NCBI GenBank assembly: GCA_019414665.1
Contig: DXLO01000009.1
Span: 1 to 64,000 of the forward strand
Direction of reading: 5' to 3'
Origin: Bacteroides sp.
GTDB taxonomy: Bacteria; Bacteroidota; Bacteroidia; Bacteroidales; Bacteroidaceae
Length of the DNA stretch: 64,000 bases
In this document: piece after piece, positions 44,998-54,300 of the stretch
Numbering within the stretch: position 1 is the first letter of the stretch
Layout of the letters: each line of letters starts with the position of its first letter
The notes under the pieces: model-generated
The model's database searches: none
Seen by the model: only the letters and a program-made list of their open reading frames with translations
What the model was told of the DNA's origin: nothing
Position numbers and translations under genes: made by a program

Positions 44998-45789
44998 ATG
45001 GAACAGACCAAAGAACAATTACAGAAAGAGATCATGGAGATACTCTATACAAAATCTCTTGTCAAACCCGTTTGGGTGACCTGCTCAGAGGTATACTGGA
45101 ACATCCAGAATATCAAAGTTACGGAACGCAGCGTACGTGAAGCCTTGGACTGGCTGGTAAAAAATGAGGTAGTCCTATATCAGGGCGACAAGTACCAGAT
45201 AAACAAACGAGAGTTTATTGAAATGAGCAAAAGAAAAGCCATGGAGGAAAAGGAAATGAGCCAAGAGACAAGTCCACAGCCTGAGAACACAGGAATGAAT
45301 GATAACAAGACTGAAATAAGGAACGCCGGAACAGATACGACCGCAACGATGCGTAAAAACTACCTGTTCTATGTCATTATTGCACTCATAGCCTTTCTTT
45401 TGAGCGGCATACTTATCGGCATACTCTGCTTCAATCATTATGCCCAAAAGGAAGACATCACTCCACCTATTATAGAGAGGCAAGACAGCCTCTCTATACA
45501 AGAAATGAAAATCAGTACCATGGGCTATATCAAGGATGAGTACACTATAAACCGAAACTTCAAGAATGTGACTCAATCGCTCAAAGGACAACAGGAAATC
45601 AATCAGGAATTGCTGTATTTGATCCGCTCCCAGCAAGAACAGATAAATTCTCTGGCAGAATATAACAGATATCAGACACGGATTATTGAACAGAACCAAC
45701 GTGAGAACCACATTTATCTGTGGATTATCGGCATAACAACGCTGATAGCTAGTTCACTCCTGATAGCGTGGTATGGAAAACGGAACTGA
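44998..45789 (+). CDS. Winged-helix-like plus transmembrane protein (T6SS-linked, unknown)
   Basis: Residues ~1-72 look like a winged-helix fold (E-I-M-E-I-L-Y-T-K, V-T-E-R-S-V-R-E-A-L-D-W-L, V-L-Y-Q-G-D-K-Y-Q-I). A polar linker, a membrane segment (~122-144), a coiled coil (~150-245) and a second membrane segment at the C-terminus (~242-258) follow. A DNA-binding-like domain on a double-anchored protein inside a T6SS operon could sense or regulate assembly, but the function is unknown. It begins 6 bp after tssR. Confidence 0.7.
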   Translation: MEQTKEQLQKEIMEILYTKSLVKPVWVTCSEVYWNIQNIKVTERSVREALDWLVKNEVVLYQGDKYQINKREFIEMSKRKAMEEKEMSQETSPQPENTGMNDNKTEIRNAGTDTTATMRKNYLFYVIIALIAFLLSGILIGILCFNHYAQKEDITPPIIERQDSLSIQEMKISTMGYIKDEYTINRNFKNVTQSLKGQQEINQELLYLIRSQQEQINSLAEYNRYQTRIIEQNQRENHIYLWIIGITTLIASSLLIAWYGKRN

Positions 45790-45910
45790 TATGAAAACAG
45801 AAGATGAACAATTCATTCCGTACTTATTTGCAATTATAGGTCTTTTCTTTAATAATGTTAAATCAATAAAAACAGATAATAAATATTTGTTTTTTATCAA
45901 ATAATTGATT

Positions 45911-46118
45911 ATAATTGCGATTAACAAAGATGATGTTTTATTTTTCTTCTTCTTTTTCCACAAATAAAACAGAAATCGTCTGGAAGAACCGGAGGAAATT
46001 TCAAAAGATCGTTTTTGAAGTTTTCTCTTTTTTTGTTTTCTGACGGAAGGCGACAGGATTCAGAAAAGGGAAACGGAGTCATTCAAATTCATTGTTAAAC
46101 TTTTAAATTCTATCAATT
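45911..46118 (+). promoter_or_regulatory. Structured leader and promoter of tssD (hcp)
   Basis: The gap 45790-46118 holds no gene. TATAATTG (45910-45917) resembles the -7 box. The transcript leader contains a perfect stem TGTTTTATTT/AAATAAAACA (45934-45943, 45962-45971), a GGAGGAAA string (45991-45998), a second stem TTCAAAA/TTTTGAA (46000-46006, 46013-46019) followed by a long T-rich tract, and GGGAAA (46068-46073). Bases 45911-46111 recur at 63800-64000 with one mismatch, and a diverged copy precedes vgrG. Confidence 0.7.
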
Positions 46119-46517
46119 ATGGCATCATTTAGAGCTACATTGGAATTTGCAGGAAAAGAGTATGACGTACTGCACTCTGAGTATGAATTCAGTCGTACAA
46201 CAGACGCGAAGGGAAAACCATCCTCAAACATCCAGGGAGGACGTGTTTCGGTAGTTATCGAATCAACTGACGACACTGCGACCATCGAAGCCATGCTGAA
46301 CAGCCAGTTCAAGCAGGTGGAAGGAAAAATCGTGTACAAGAAGATCGAAGAGGATGCTAAGATGAAGGAAATCGAGTTCAAGAACGCCTACATCGTACAC
46401 TACAAGGAAACTCTTGACGTGAACAACGACGTGCCGATGACTATCGCACTCACATTCTCCGCTGAGCTTATCAATGTGGGCAACGCTGCGCTTGACAACA
46501 GATGGCCGAAAAACTAA
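46119..46517 (+). CDS. tssD: T6SS tube protein Hcp (TssD)
   Basis: Hcp family of Bacteroidota (132 aa): the T-L-E-F-A-G-K-E-Y-D-V-L start, 'Y-E-F-S-R-T-T-D-A-K-G-K-P', and the late L-T-F-S-A-E motif are characteristic. It polymerises as hexameric rings into the inner tube and can carry effectors in its lumen. It has its own strong-looking leader and a terminator right behind it, so it can be expressed at a higher level than the rest. Confidence 0.95.
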   Translation: MASFRATLEFAGKEYDVLHSEYEFSRTTDAKGKPSSNIQGGRVSVVIESTDDTATIEAMLNSQFKQVEGKIVYKKIEEDAKMKEIEFKNAYIVHYKETLDVNNDVPMTIALTFSAELINVGNAALDNRWPKN

Positions 46518-46553
46518 ACGCTCCGGGGCAATACCATTAGAGTGAAGAAAGGA

Positions 46554-46591
46554 ATTGCCGCTTGACGGTACAAGAGCCTTCAAGCGGCAAT
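46554..46591 (+). terminator. Rho-independent terminator after tssD
   Basis: A 12-bp stem ATTGCCGCTTGA / TCAAGCGGCAAT with a 14-nt loop followed by ATTTATTGTT, about 37 bp after the hcp stop. Confidence 0.8.
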
Positions 46592-46696
46592 ATTTATTGT
46601 TCATTGGATTTTGAATCATTGCAACAAAAAGCATAGCATTTTTCAAGCATAATGAAGGATGAATAAGGTCTTTCTATAATAAGTCATTGTGTATAA

Positions 46697-46727
46697 TTGA
46701 AAATATAAAATGAAAATAGTATCTTTG
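46697..46727 (+). promoter_or_regulatory. Promoter of the membrane pair between hcp and vgrG
   Basis: TTG (46697-46699), a 20-nt spacer and TATCTTTG (46720-46727) match the Bacteroides consensus, 41 nt before the ATG at 46769. Confidence 0.65.
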
Positions 46728-46768
46728 CAAATCTTTTTCATGAAATACATTAATGAAAGATTGTAATT

Positions 46769-47227
46769 ATGAGTTTTAACATAACAATAGATAAGGCAAA
46801 GCTTGTCTTTACTCTAAAAAATATTGTCTATACTTTGTTTTGGGCAATAGTTTCTTTAGTATCTTCATTCAATCAAATCATATCGTCCATTCATAAAATA
46901 GTAAAAGGAGATTTTTCTCCCATAACCGATGAAGATTTTTATACGAAAATAATAGCTCCTCTGCTTATTTGGATTATAGCATTCTTTGTTGATTTTCTCT
47001 ATCAACTTTGGACTATTGGTAAAAACGAGCAATTAAATCCAACTTGGATAAAAGCATCATACTTTGCTATCTTTTCTGTTTTTGTAACATTATTAATAAG
47101 CCTTTTTTATCATTCCTGTGAGCTTCAAAAAATAGCAAGTATTATATGCTTATTCAGTTGTATCATATTATTAAAAGTTTCAGCATTATATGTGGTTAGT
47201 CCATCGTATGAAGTTGAAAAAAGATAA
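46769..47227 (+). CDS. Small polytopic membrane protein (152 aa)
   Basis: Four hydrophobic segments (about 16-35, 57-75, 90-110, 118-142) with short loops; no catalytic motif. Its A/T-rich composition and slot between hcp and vgrG fit T6SS cargo, for example an immunity-type protein, but no partner toxin is recognisable. It overlaps or abuts the next gene. Confidence 0.65.
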   Translation: MSFNITIDKAKLVFTLKNIVYTLFWAIVSLVSSFNQIISSIHKIVKGDFSPITDEDFYTKIIAPLLIWIIAFFVDFLYQLWTIGKNEQLNPTWIKASYFAIFSVFVTLLISLFYHSCELQKIASIICLFSCIILLKVSALYVVSPSYEVEKR

Positions 47228-47927
47228 ATTAAAGAAAATGACAGTAACTATTATAATATTGGCAATAACTGCAGCCTATATCTGCATGAATTTCATCACG
47301 AAAAAAATGACGGTGAAACATAAAATTGTATTTGCAGGTCATCCATCATCCGATGTTTCCAACATAGATATTTCACCTCTCCCTCAAAATGCCCCTAAAT
47401 ACAAACTAGGCCCAACTGAGGTGGATATGTCAAACCTGGAACAACTAAAAGTAGTAGGGAAATCTTTAGAACCTTTTGGCATAAAAGATGGAGCAATAGT
47501 TTTTGTCAAAAAAATCAAAATAGAGAATCCAGAAAAAGAGTTGGATAATTTAATAGGCCGTTTCATTGTATTCAAAATAGATAATGAACGAACCTTAAAA
47601 GAATATCCGTTGAAAAATATCACCGTAACTGAAGATGGATTGAAATTAAGGAAAGTTGTAAAAATCATAAACAAGAGAAATTCAAATGCCCAAAATGAAA
47701 TTCTGGATTTTATAAATCAATATGATACTGACTTTCAAGAACTAGAAGCTACAGATAAAAAGAATGAAAGCGATCGATATTTGAAAAAATTTGAATTTGC
47801 AGCTTCATATTATGATACTGATGATTTCTTAATAATGTCTATTACATATAAGAATGGAGAATATAAAGACTATTCTTTCCACTCCCCAAAATGGATATAC
47901 GGCATTGTTGAATATAATACAAAATAA
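47208..47927 (+). CDS. Membrane-anchored protein with an S24/LexA-like peptidase motif
   Basis: An N-terminal signal anchor (T-I-I-I-L-A-I-T-A-A-Y-I-C-M) precedes a domain with the S24 peptidase pattern: VVGKSLEPFGIKDGAIVFV (compare 'G.SM.P.i.dGd.v.v', possible nucleophile Ser of K-S-L-E-P) and, downstream, G-R-F-I-V-F-K-I ... TLKEYP with a Lys where the catalytic lysine would lie. The rest is acidic and unrecognised. The start may be ATG 47190, 47208 or 47238; 47208 gives a basic N-terminus before the anchor. Function unknown; a membrane-bound protease-like fold is the inference. Confidence 0.6.
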   Translation: MKLKKDKLKKMTVTIIILAITAAYICMNFITKKMTVKHKIVFAGHPSSDVSNIDISPLPQNAPKYKLGPTEVDMSNLEQLKVVGKSLEPFGIKDGAIVFVKKIKIENPEKELDNLIGRFIVFKIDNERTLKEYPLKNITVTEDGLKLRKVVKIINKRNSNAQNEILDFINQYDTDFQELEATDKKNESDRYLKKFEFAASYYDTDDFLIMSITYKNGEYKDYSFHSPKWIYGIVEYNTK

Positions 47928-47933
47928 GGGAAC

Positions 47934-47987
47934 AAAAGCCAAGTAATAATCACTTTATTTTTCTAAGTGAGTTATTATCTGGCTTTT
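47934..47987 (+). terminator. Terminator after the membrane pair
   Basis: A long imperfect stem (AAAAGCCA, TAATAA, CACTT pairing with AAGTG, TTATTA, TGGCTTTT) with a T-rich loop, just after the stop at 47927. It isolates the pair from the vgrG leader. Confidence 0.75.
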
Positions 47988-48048
47988 ATTGAATATCTCT
48001 CGGCATAAAATTCCAGATATAAAATTTGGTTTTGTCTTTTCATTCACG

Positions 48049-48234
48049 TATATTTGCGGTTAGCAAGGATGATGTTTTATTTTTCTCCTTTTCTTCTAAA
48101 TAAAACTGAAATCAGATGAAGGGCAAGGAGGAAATTTCAAAAGATCAGGCTTTGAAGTTTTCTCTTTTTGTTTTTATGTCCTGACATATTTCAGTAAGAG
48201 AATTCCGGTTGTTGAACTTTAAACATACTGTGCC
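48049..48234 (+). promoter_or_regulatory. Structured leader and promoter of vgrG
   Basis: TATATTTG (48049-48056) is a perfect -7 box. The following ~130 nt are a diverged copy of the hcp leader: TGTTTTATTT...AAATAAAAC stem, GGAGGAAATTTCAAAAGATC and CTTTGAAGTTTTCTCTTTTT. The shared layout suggests that hcp and vgrG are coregulated. Confidence 0.7.
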
Positions 48235-49992
48235 ATGCTGGAAGAAAAGAAAATATCAATCAGCATAGATGGAAATCCGCTGCACTCTTTTCTGCAGGTC
48301 ATGCTGAAACAAGTAATCAATGACCATCACTATTTCGAGATCAGTCTTGACATAGAGGTGGGAGAAGCCTATGCCACGCATTCGCTGGAACAGGCGAAAA
48401 ACTGGCTGGGGAAAAAAGTAGTCATACAGATGGGTGAAAACACCTTCGTAGGAATAGCCACTCATGTTTCGCTACACCGAGCTGACGGAAACCACGGCTG
48501 TCTGCTTCTGACCGGATATTCAAATACATTCCTTCTGGAATCGGACCAGACCTGCGCTTCGTGGCTGGACAAGACTCTGGCCAATATCGTCAGCGAAATT
48601 TGTGAGAAAGCAGGCGTAACCGCACAGGTTTCACCTGAATATACAGAAAAAATAGAGTACGAATGCCAATACAGGGAAAGCAACTTTGACTTTATCCGCA
48701 GGCTAGCCAGACAATACCATGAATGGTTGTACTACGACGGCAAGCAACTCGTATTCGGCAAACCGGCTGTACCAGCAGGCATACCGCTGATGTATGGGCG
48801 TAATCTGCAAAGCCTGGATATCTCCATCCAAACCATTGCCCGCCCACTGGCTGGTCAATCCTATCACTCGCAGGACGGACAAAAGTATGAATCGACATCG
48901 CCTGATGCCCCAAAAGGTCTCGGAAATTTAGGACACGCGGCATTCCAGGCTTCCATAGGGCTGTTCAAATCACCAGCCAATCAATCGGCCGAGCCCCGTA
49001 TATCCAACAAAGGGGAACTTGACAGCTATTTCCAAAAGAAACAGCAAAGCGATACTGCGGCTTCACACTACATTACCAGCGAAAGCGACTGCTACAGCCT
49101 GACAGTAGGAAGTGTGGTTGACATACAAACGGCCATACAAATAGAAAACTTCAGTTTTGCAGAACAGACACTCGGCTCGTATATCATTACGGAAATCACC
49201 CATATCATAGGGTCTGGCAACAGCTATTACAATACCTTTACGGCACTGAGCGCAACTGTACCGAGCCTTCCGGCTCCGGACGTACCACTACCGGTGGCAC
49301 AGACACAGCAGGCGGTAGTGGTAAGCAACGATGACCCCAAAAAGCAGGGACGCGTACAGGTGAAGATGAACTGGCAATCGGGAAACATGAAGACCTCATG
49401 GATACGTGTCATGACACCGGATGCCGGAATAAGCGACAAAGTATCTACCAACAGGGGGTTTGTCTTCATCCCAGAAAAAGACGATATCGTACTGGTAGGC
49501 TTCCGGCATGACGATCCGAACCGCCCATTCGTAATGGGCAGCCTGTTCAACGGAAATACCGGGGCAGGCGGTGACAGCGGCAACAAGAAAAAGAGCCTGA
49601 CTACCCGGAGCGGATGTACCATCACGATTGATGACGACAAAGGAAGTATCACCATTGCGGACCCCAGTGGAAGTACCGTCATGCTGAACGGTGACAAGAC
49701 CATCACCATAGATGCCAAGGACAAGATAAGCATCCACTCCAAAGAAATAGAAATGCTTGCTGACGAAAAAATCAGAATCGAAGCTGACTCTGAAGTTGAA
49801 GTGCTTGGAAAAACTTCTACTTTTGAAGGTACATCCGAAGCAAAAATAAAGAGCAGCGCCTCCATCAAGGAAGAGGCTGCCACAATAGACATAAAAGCAT
49901 CTGCCTCACTTAAAGCAACAGGTGCTACCGTGGATGTGGACGGCTCTGCGATGACTAACATAAAAGGTACTTTATTAAATCTTAATCCATGA
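48235..49992 (+). CDS. tssI: T6SS spike protein VgrG (TssI)
   Basis: 585 residues. The gp27/gp44-like part covers ~1-345 (F-D-F-I-R-R-L-A-R-Q-Y-H-E-W-L-Y-Y-D-G). A gp5 OB fold follows at ~360-445: GRVQVKMNW, then GFVFIPEKDDIVLVGF and F-V-M-G-S-L-F. The C-terminal repeated I-x-I beta-helix runs ~455-585 (S-I-T-I-A-D-P, K-T-I-T-I-D-A-K). It forms the puncturing tip and here probably carries a PAAR-Rhs effector through the adaptor encoded next. Its stop overlaps that gene's start by 4 bp. Confidence 0.95.
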   Translation: MLEEKKISISIDGNPLHSFLQVMLKQVINDHHYFEISLDIEVGEAYATHSLEQAKNWLGKKVVIQMGENTFVGIATHVSLHRADGNHGCLLLTGYSNTFLLESDQTCASWLDKTLANIVSEICEKAGVTAQVSPEYTEKIEYECQYRESNFDFIRRLARQYHEWLYYDGKQLVFGKPAVPAGIPLMYGRNLQSLDISIQTIARPLAGQSYHSQDGQKYESTSPDAPKGLGNLGHAAFQASIGLFKSPANQSAEPRISNKGELDSYFQKKQQSDTAASHYITSESDCYSLTVGSVVDIQTAIQIENFSFAEQTLGSYIITEITHIIGSGNSYYNTFTALSATVPSLPAPDVPLPVAQTQQAVVVSNDDPKKQGRVQVKMNWQSGNMKTSWIRVMTPDAGISDKVSTNRGFVFIPEKDDIVLVGFRHDDPNRPFVMGSLFNGNTGAGGDSGNKKKSLTTRSGCTITIDDDKGSITIADPSGSTVMLNGDKTITIDAKDKISIHSKEIEMLADEKIRIEADSEVEVLGKTSTFEGTSEAKIKSSASIKEEAATIDIKASASLKATGATVDVDGSAMTNIKGTLLNLNP

Positions 49993-51335
49993 TAAATAAC
50001 GAACACAATCCGATAGCCATAAGAATCAGCAACATACAGGACTTATGGATTGAGTATCGAGAGAAAACTCCCGATGCAAAGATTTATTGTCTCGCCTGTG
50101 AACCTGCTGATTTTCAGATTGTGGAAGGATTTATAAGACTGGAAGCATCGGAGTATGGCCGCACTCCGGACATTATCGTCGGTTTCAAGACCGACTACAA
50201 TGATACAACAGACTTTTACAGGTTTCTGATAAAAGAATGGATAACCTCTTTTTCTGCCGATGCAGAAAAGAATCCAGACTGGAAATGGAAGGATTTTTCC
50301 ACCTTCAAGTCAGAATCGGAATCAGCAGATGCCATGACAGCCGAAGAATTGAGAGACTTGTACATCCGCCTGATAACAAGCTTCAAGGAATTTGTCGGAA
50401 ACGACAATCTGCTGGGCATAACCTATTTCATATCCCGTATCAGCGATGTGGAATCACTGAACGAAGCACTAAAGAACATTGCCGAACTGCTTCCTGAAGG
50501 AGTGGCAATCATTCTGATTGATTATAAAAAGAGAGAGGTTTATGAAGGTCTGCACGAAGAATTGAAAGACAAATTCTGCATGATTGACATTCCGGACCAG
50601 AATATGACCGGTGCATATAAAGAGATTGCGACACAAGGCAACCCGCAAGACCCACACGTGAAATATCGCAAATGCCTGTTCGAATTAGGAGAAGCTGCCT
50701 CGAAAGGAAAAAAGGACGAAGCCAAAAGACTCGGAAATGAACTGATAAAGCTAAGCCGTGAAATCGGCGGAACGGCACTCATGGCTTCAGCCTACCTCAT
50801 ATTTGGCGGTTTCATGATTAAATTTCACCGTGAATCCGGATTCTGTCATGACTTGTTTGACAAAGGAATAGCCCTTGTACTCCCCAAATATCATGAGGAG
50901 CGGGACTGCGCACAAATCCTGCTACAACTCTACAACTATAAAGGTACGGTGGACAGCTATAATAAAGACATAAGCAGTGCCATCAAACAGTTTATGACCG
51001 CCGTGAAGATAGCCAAGGAACTTGATATGAAGACAGAGGTTGTAAACGAATACAACTATGCACTGCTGATGGCACTGAAAAAAGACAGACTTACGTACGA
51101 ACCGATCCTGAACGAAGCTTTTGAGTATGGCTACTCATTCACTGACGAAGAATTGAGAATCATCAATCTTTCATTTATCGCCTCTACCTATCTTGACAAG
51201 ACATACAGCATCGACTCCTCCAAAAGAGACGAAATCGAGAAACGTATGGCGAATTTATACGGCGAGGACTGGCAGCTATCTACCAAGGAACTGGCAGCCA
51301 AACTCAACGCGGAATATTCTGTAAACTCTAAATAA
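49989..51335 (+). CDS. TPR-like protein, candidate T6SS effector adaptor
   Basis: 448 residues, cytoplasmic. The N-terminal ~200 residues form an alpha/beta domain (K-I-Y-C-L-A-C-E-P-A-D-F, G-V-A-I-I-L-I-D-Y); the C-terminal ~230 are tetratricopeptide-like helices (A-S-K-G-K-K-D-E-A-K-R-L, S-A-I-K-Q-F-M-T-A-V-K-I-A-K-E-L). Placed between vgrG and PAAR-Rhs and coupled to vgrG (ATGA), it is well placed to load the Rhs effector onto the spike, like Tap/EagT-type adaptors but without their sequence signature. Role inferred from position. Confidence 0.65.
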   Translation: MINNEHNPIAIRISNIQDLWIEYREKTPDAKIYCLACEPADFQIVEGFIRLEASEYGRTPDIIVGFKTDYNDTTDFYRFLIKEWITSFSADAEKNPDWKWKDFSTFKSESESADAMTAEELRDLYIRLITSFKEFVGNDNLLGITYFISRISDVESLNEALKNIAELLPEGVAIILIDYKKREVYEGLHEELKDKFCMIDIPDQNMTGAYKEIATQGNPQDPHVKYRKCLFELGEAASKGKKDEAKRLGNELIKLSREIGGTALMASAYLIFGGFMIKFHRESGFCHDLFDKGIALVLPKYHEERDCAQILLQLYNYKGTVDSYNKDISSAIKQFMTAVKIAKELDMKTEVVNEYNYALLMALKKDRLTYEPILNEAFEYGYSFTDEELRIINLSFIASTYLDKTYSIDSSKRDEIEKRMANLYGEDWQLSTKELAAKLNAEYSVNSK

Positions 51336-51342
51336 CCAGATT

Positions 51343-54300
51343 ATGCTCTTAGCGGACAGTCATACCACCATGGTGATCGGGGTTGACGTACATGTGACGA
51401 CGGCTCCCCCTTTCAATCCCATCCATCCCTACATCGGGATGGTGATAGACCCCGCTGACTACATACCGTTCCTGGGTACGAACGTAAGCGTGAACGGACT
51501 GAAGCGCGGCGTATCCGATACGGGCGGGATGATCATCCCCCTGACGCACATACCGCTTGCCGGCCCGTTTGCCATGGCATCCATGATCGGCCACGAAAGC
51601 ATGAACTTCTTCGCCTCGCAGAACACGTTCTGCGACGGCAGCCGCATGAGCCCGAAGGGATACATGGTGATGACCTGCAACGACGTGGGCATACCCCTGT
51701 CGGCAGGCGTAGGAAAGAACAAGGCGGGAAAGACAAGGCTCATACCGAGCCTGTTCGCACCGACCTCCTTCTCACTCCCGGTGCCGACCGGAAAGCCCGT
51801 GATGGTGGGCGGTCCCTATGTCCCAGACTGGGGAGGAATGCTGGCCGGCCTTGCTGCAAGCATCGGATTCAGTTCGCTGATAAAGCTCGGAAGCAAGGGA
51901 GTCGGAAAGGCACTCAAGGCATTCAACCACAAGGTGCTCAAGAACAAGAAGATACAGGAACTGTTCCCCGCAACAAAAAAACTGAGCGCATACCTGTGCA
52001 AGAACGGTTTCGAGCCGGTGAACCTTGTAAACGGAGCCGTGGTTTACGAAGGCACGGACTTCGGGTTCCCCTCTCCGCTGCCGCTGGAATGGACGAGGGC
52101 TTGGTATTCCGACTCGGATTACGAGGGATGGCTCGGACACGGGACACACTGCCGGTACGACCGCACGGTGGAGAGCTTCGAGGACGAAGGCGTGACGATG
52201 CTGCGCATGGAGGACGGACGTGCCGTGCCGTTCCCGGCGATAGCACCGGGCGGAGAGTTCTACATGCGCTCCGAACGCACGACGCTGCGCCGCACGGACA
52301 AAGGCTATGAGGCATACAGCCACGACACCCTGCTCACTTACCGGTTCGACATGAGGGACGGCAGGGCATGGAGGCTGACCCACATAGAGAATCCGGACGG
52401 CCTCCGGGTACGGCTGCACTTTGCCGACGGAAGGCTGGCCGGACTGACCGACCCTGCAGGACGCAGGATACAGGCCACCACGGACGGAAAGGGACGGATA
52501 ACGGAACTCTCGTTCGTGACGGAAAAAGGGAACGAGCCCCTGGTGTCGTACACCTACGACAAAGAGGGAAACATGACCGGCATCACCGACGCCCTGGGAA
52601 AGGCCACAAGGATGACGTACTCCGGACACCTGATGACGGAGAAGACAGACCGCAACGGCGATACCTACTGCTGGGAATACGACGGGAAGGGACGCTGCGT
52701 GCATACCTACGGCAGGGACGGAATGATGGAGGGACGCATAGAGTACCATCCCGAAAAGGGCTACAACCTGGTGACCGACTCCACTGGAGGAACGACCACC
52801 TACCGCTACACGCCCGAGCAGCTCGTGACGTCGGAGATAGACCCGCTGGGCAACGAGACACGCCACAGCTACACGGACTACATGGAGCCGTACCGCACCA
52901 CAGATCCCGAAGGCGGAGTGACGGGCTACAGCTATGACGGGGAGGGAAAGCTCACCGGCATCACCTATCCCGACGGCAGCGGGGAAATGTTCGTCCATGA
53001 CGAGAGAGGACGGCTCATCATCCACATAGACTGCGAGGGGAACAAGACGGTGCGCCTGTACGACAGGGAACGACCGCACCTCGTGACCGGATTCATAGAC
53101 GCTGCGGGAGAAGTGACCGAACTGACCTACGATGAACACGGACTGCCCGTGACGGTAAGCAAGGGAAAGCGCCGGAGCGAACTCTCGTACGACAGGGAAA
53201 TGAACCTCGAGGCGTGGCATGAGGACGGCAGGAAGCTCGGAGGATGGAAGCACGACGCAAGGGGAAGGATGACGGAACGCACCTCCCCCGGGTACCGCAC
53301 GGAGTTCTACCACTACGACGCGCTGGACCGTCTGCGCCGCATAGACGCCCGGGACGGGAACGTCATACACCTGGACTACGACAACTACGACAGCATCACC
53401 GAGGCGCGTGACGCAAGAAGGCACGTGCGCATGGGCTACAACTCGGTGGGCAGCATGACCTGGCGGGAGGAAGCCGGGCACAGGGTGAGCTTCAACTATG
53501 ACGGGATGGACCGACTGACAGAGGTGGTAAACGAGGCAGGCGCAGGATACCTGTTCGGACGCGACCTTGCGGGAAACATCACTTCGGAAAGGGACTACGG
53601 AGGCATAGGGCGCACATACCACAGGGACGGATGCGGACGGGTGACACGCATAGACCGCCCCGGAGGACGCTCCACGACCTATACATACGATGCCATGGGG
53701 CGTGTGACGACAGCCGCATACCATGACGGCACAAGGGAGGAATACGGATATGACAGGAACGGACTGATGGTATCGGCCGACAACACGGAGGCACGCATAA
53801 GGCTGGAGCGCGACCCGATGGGACGTGTGGTATGCGAGAAGGCGGGTCTCCCGGGAGGCGACACATTCACGCAGGTGATGTCCGTGGAATCGGAATACAG
53901 CATATACGGCGAGCGCACCCGCGTAAGAAGCTCGCTCGGAGCGGACATGCGGCTGTCCTACGACAATCCGGGACTGGTAGGAGAAATAAAGGCCGAGGTG
54001 GAAAGGCCTGAACCGGAAAAGGCATCCGCAGAAGAAGGGAACACAGGAAAAAAGGACATACAGTCCTGGGAAAGCAGCATCCTGCGGGACGATGCGGGAC
54101 GCGAGACGGAACGCTTCGCCACGGGCGGGATAAGGATTACCACGGACTATGACGACATGGGGCTTGTACGCTCCCGCCACGTGCATTCGGGCGAAAGGCA
54201 TACGGGATGGAGAAGCTACCGGTGGGACGTGGGCGCAAGGCTGATGTCAATGCGCTGCAACCTCTCCCCCGAGCCGGTCATCTTCGACTACGACGGAATG

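Noticed and set aside
51772..54201. 809-codon antisense ORF inside the first rhs (and its twin at 56349-58778)
   Set aside because: It is the shadow of GC-rich, codon-biased Rhs repeats: Val/Arg/His-rich low-complexity translation, no start context, and it occurs identically wherever the core is copied.
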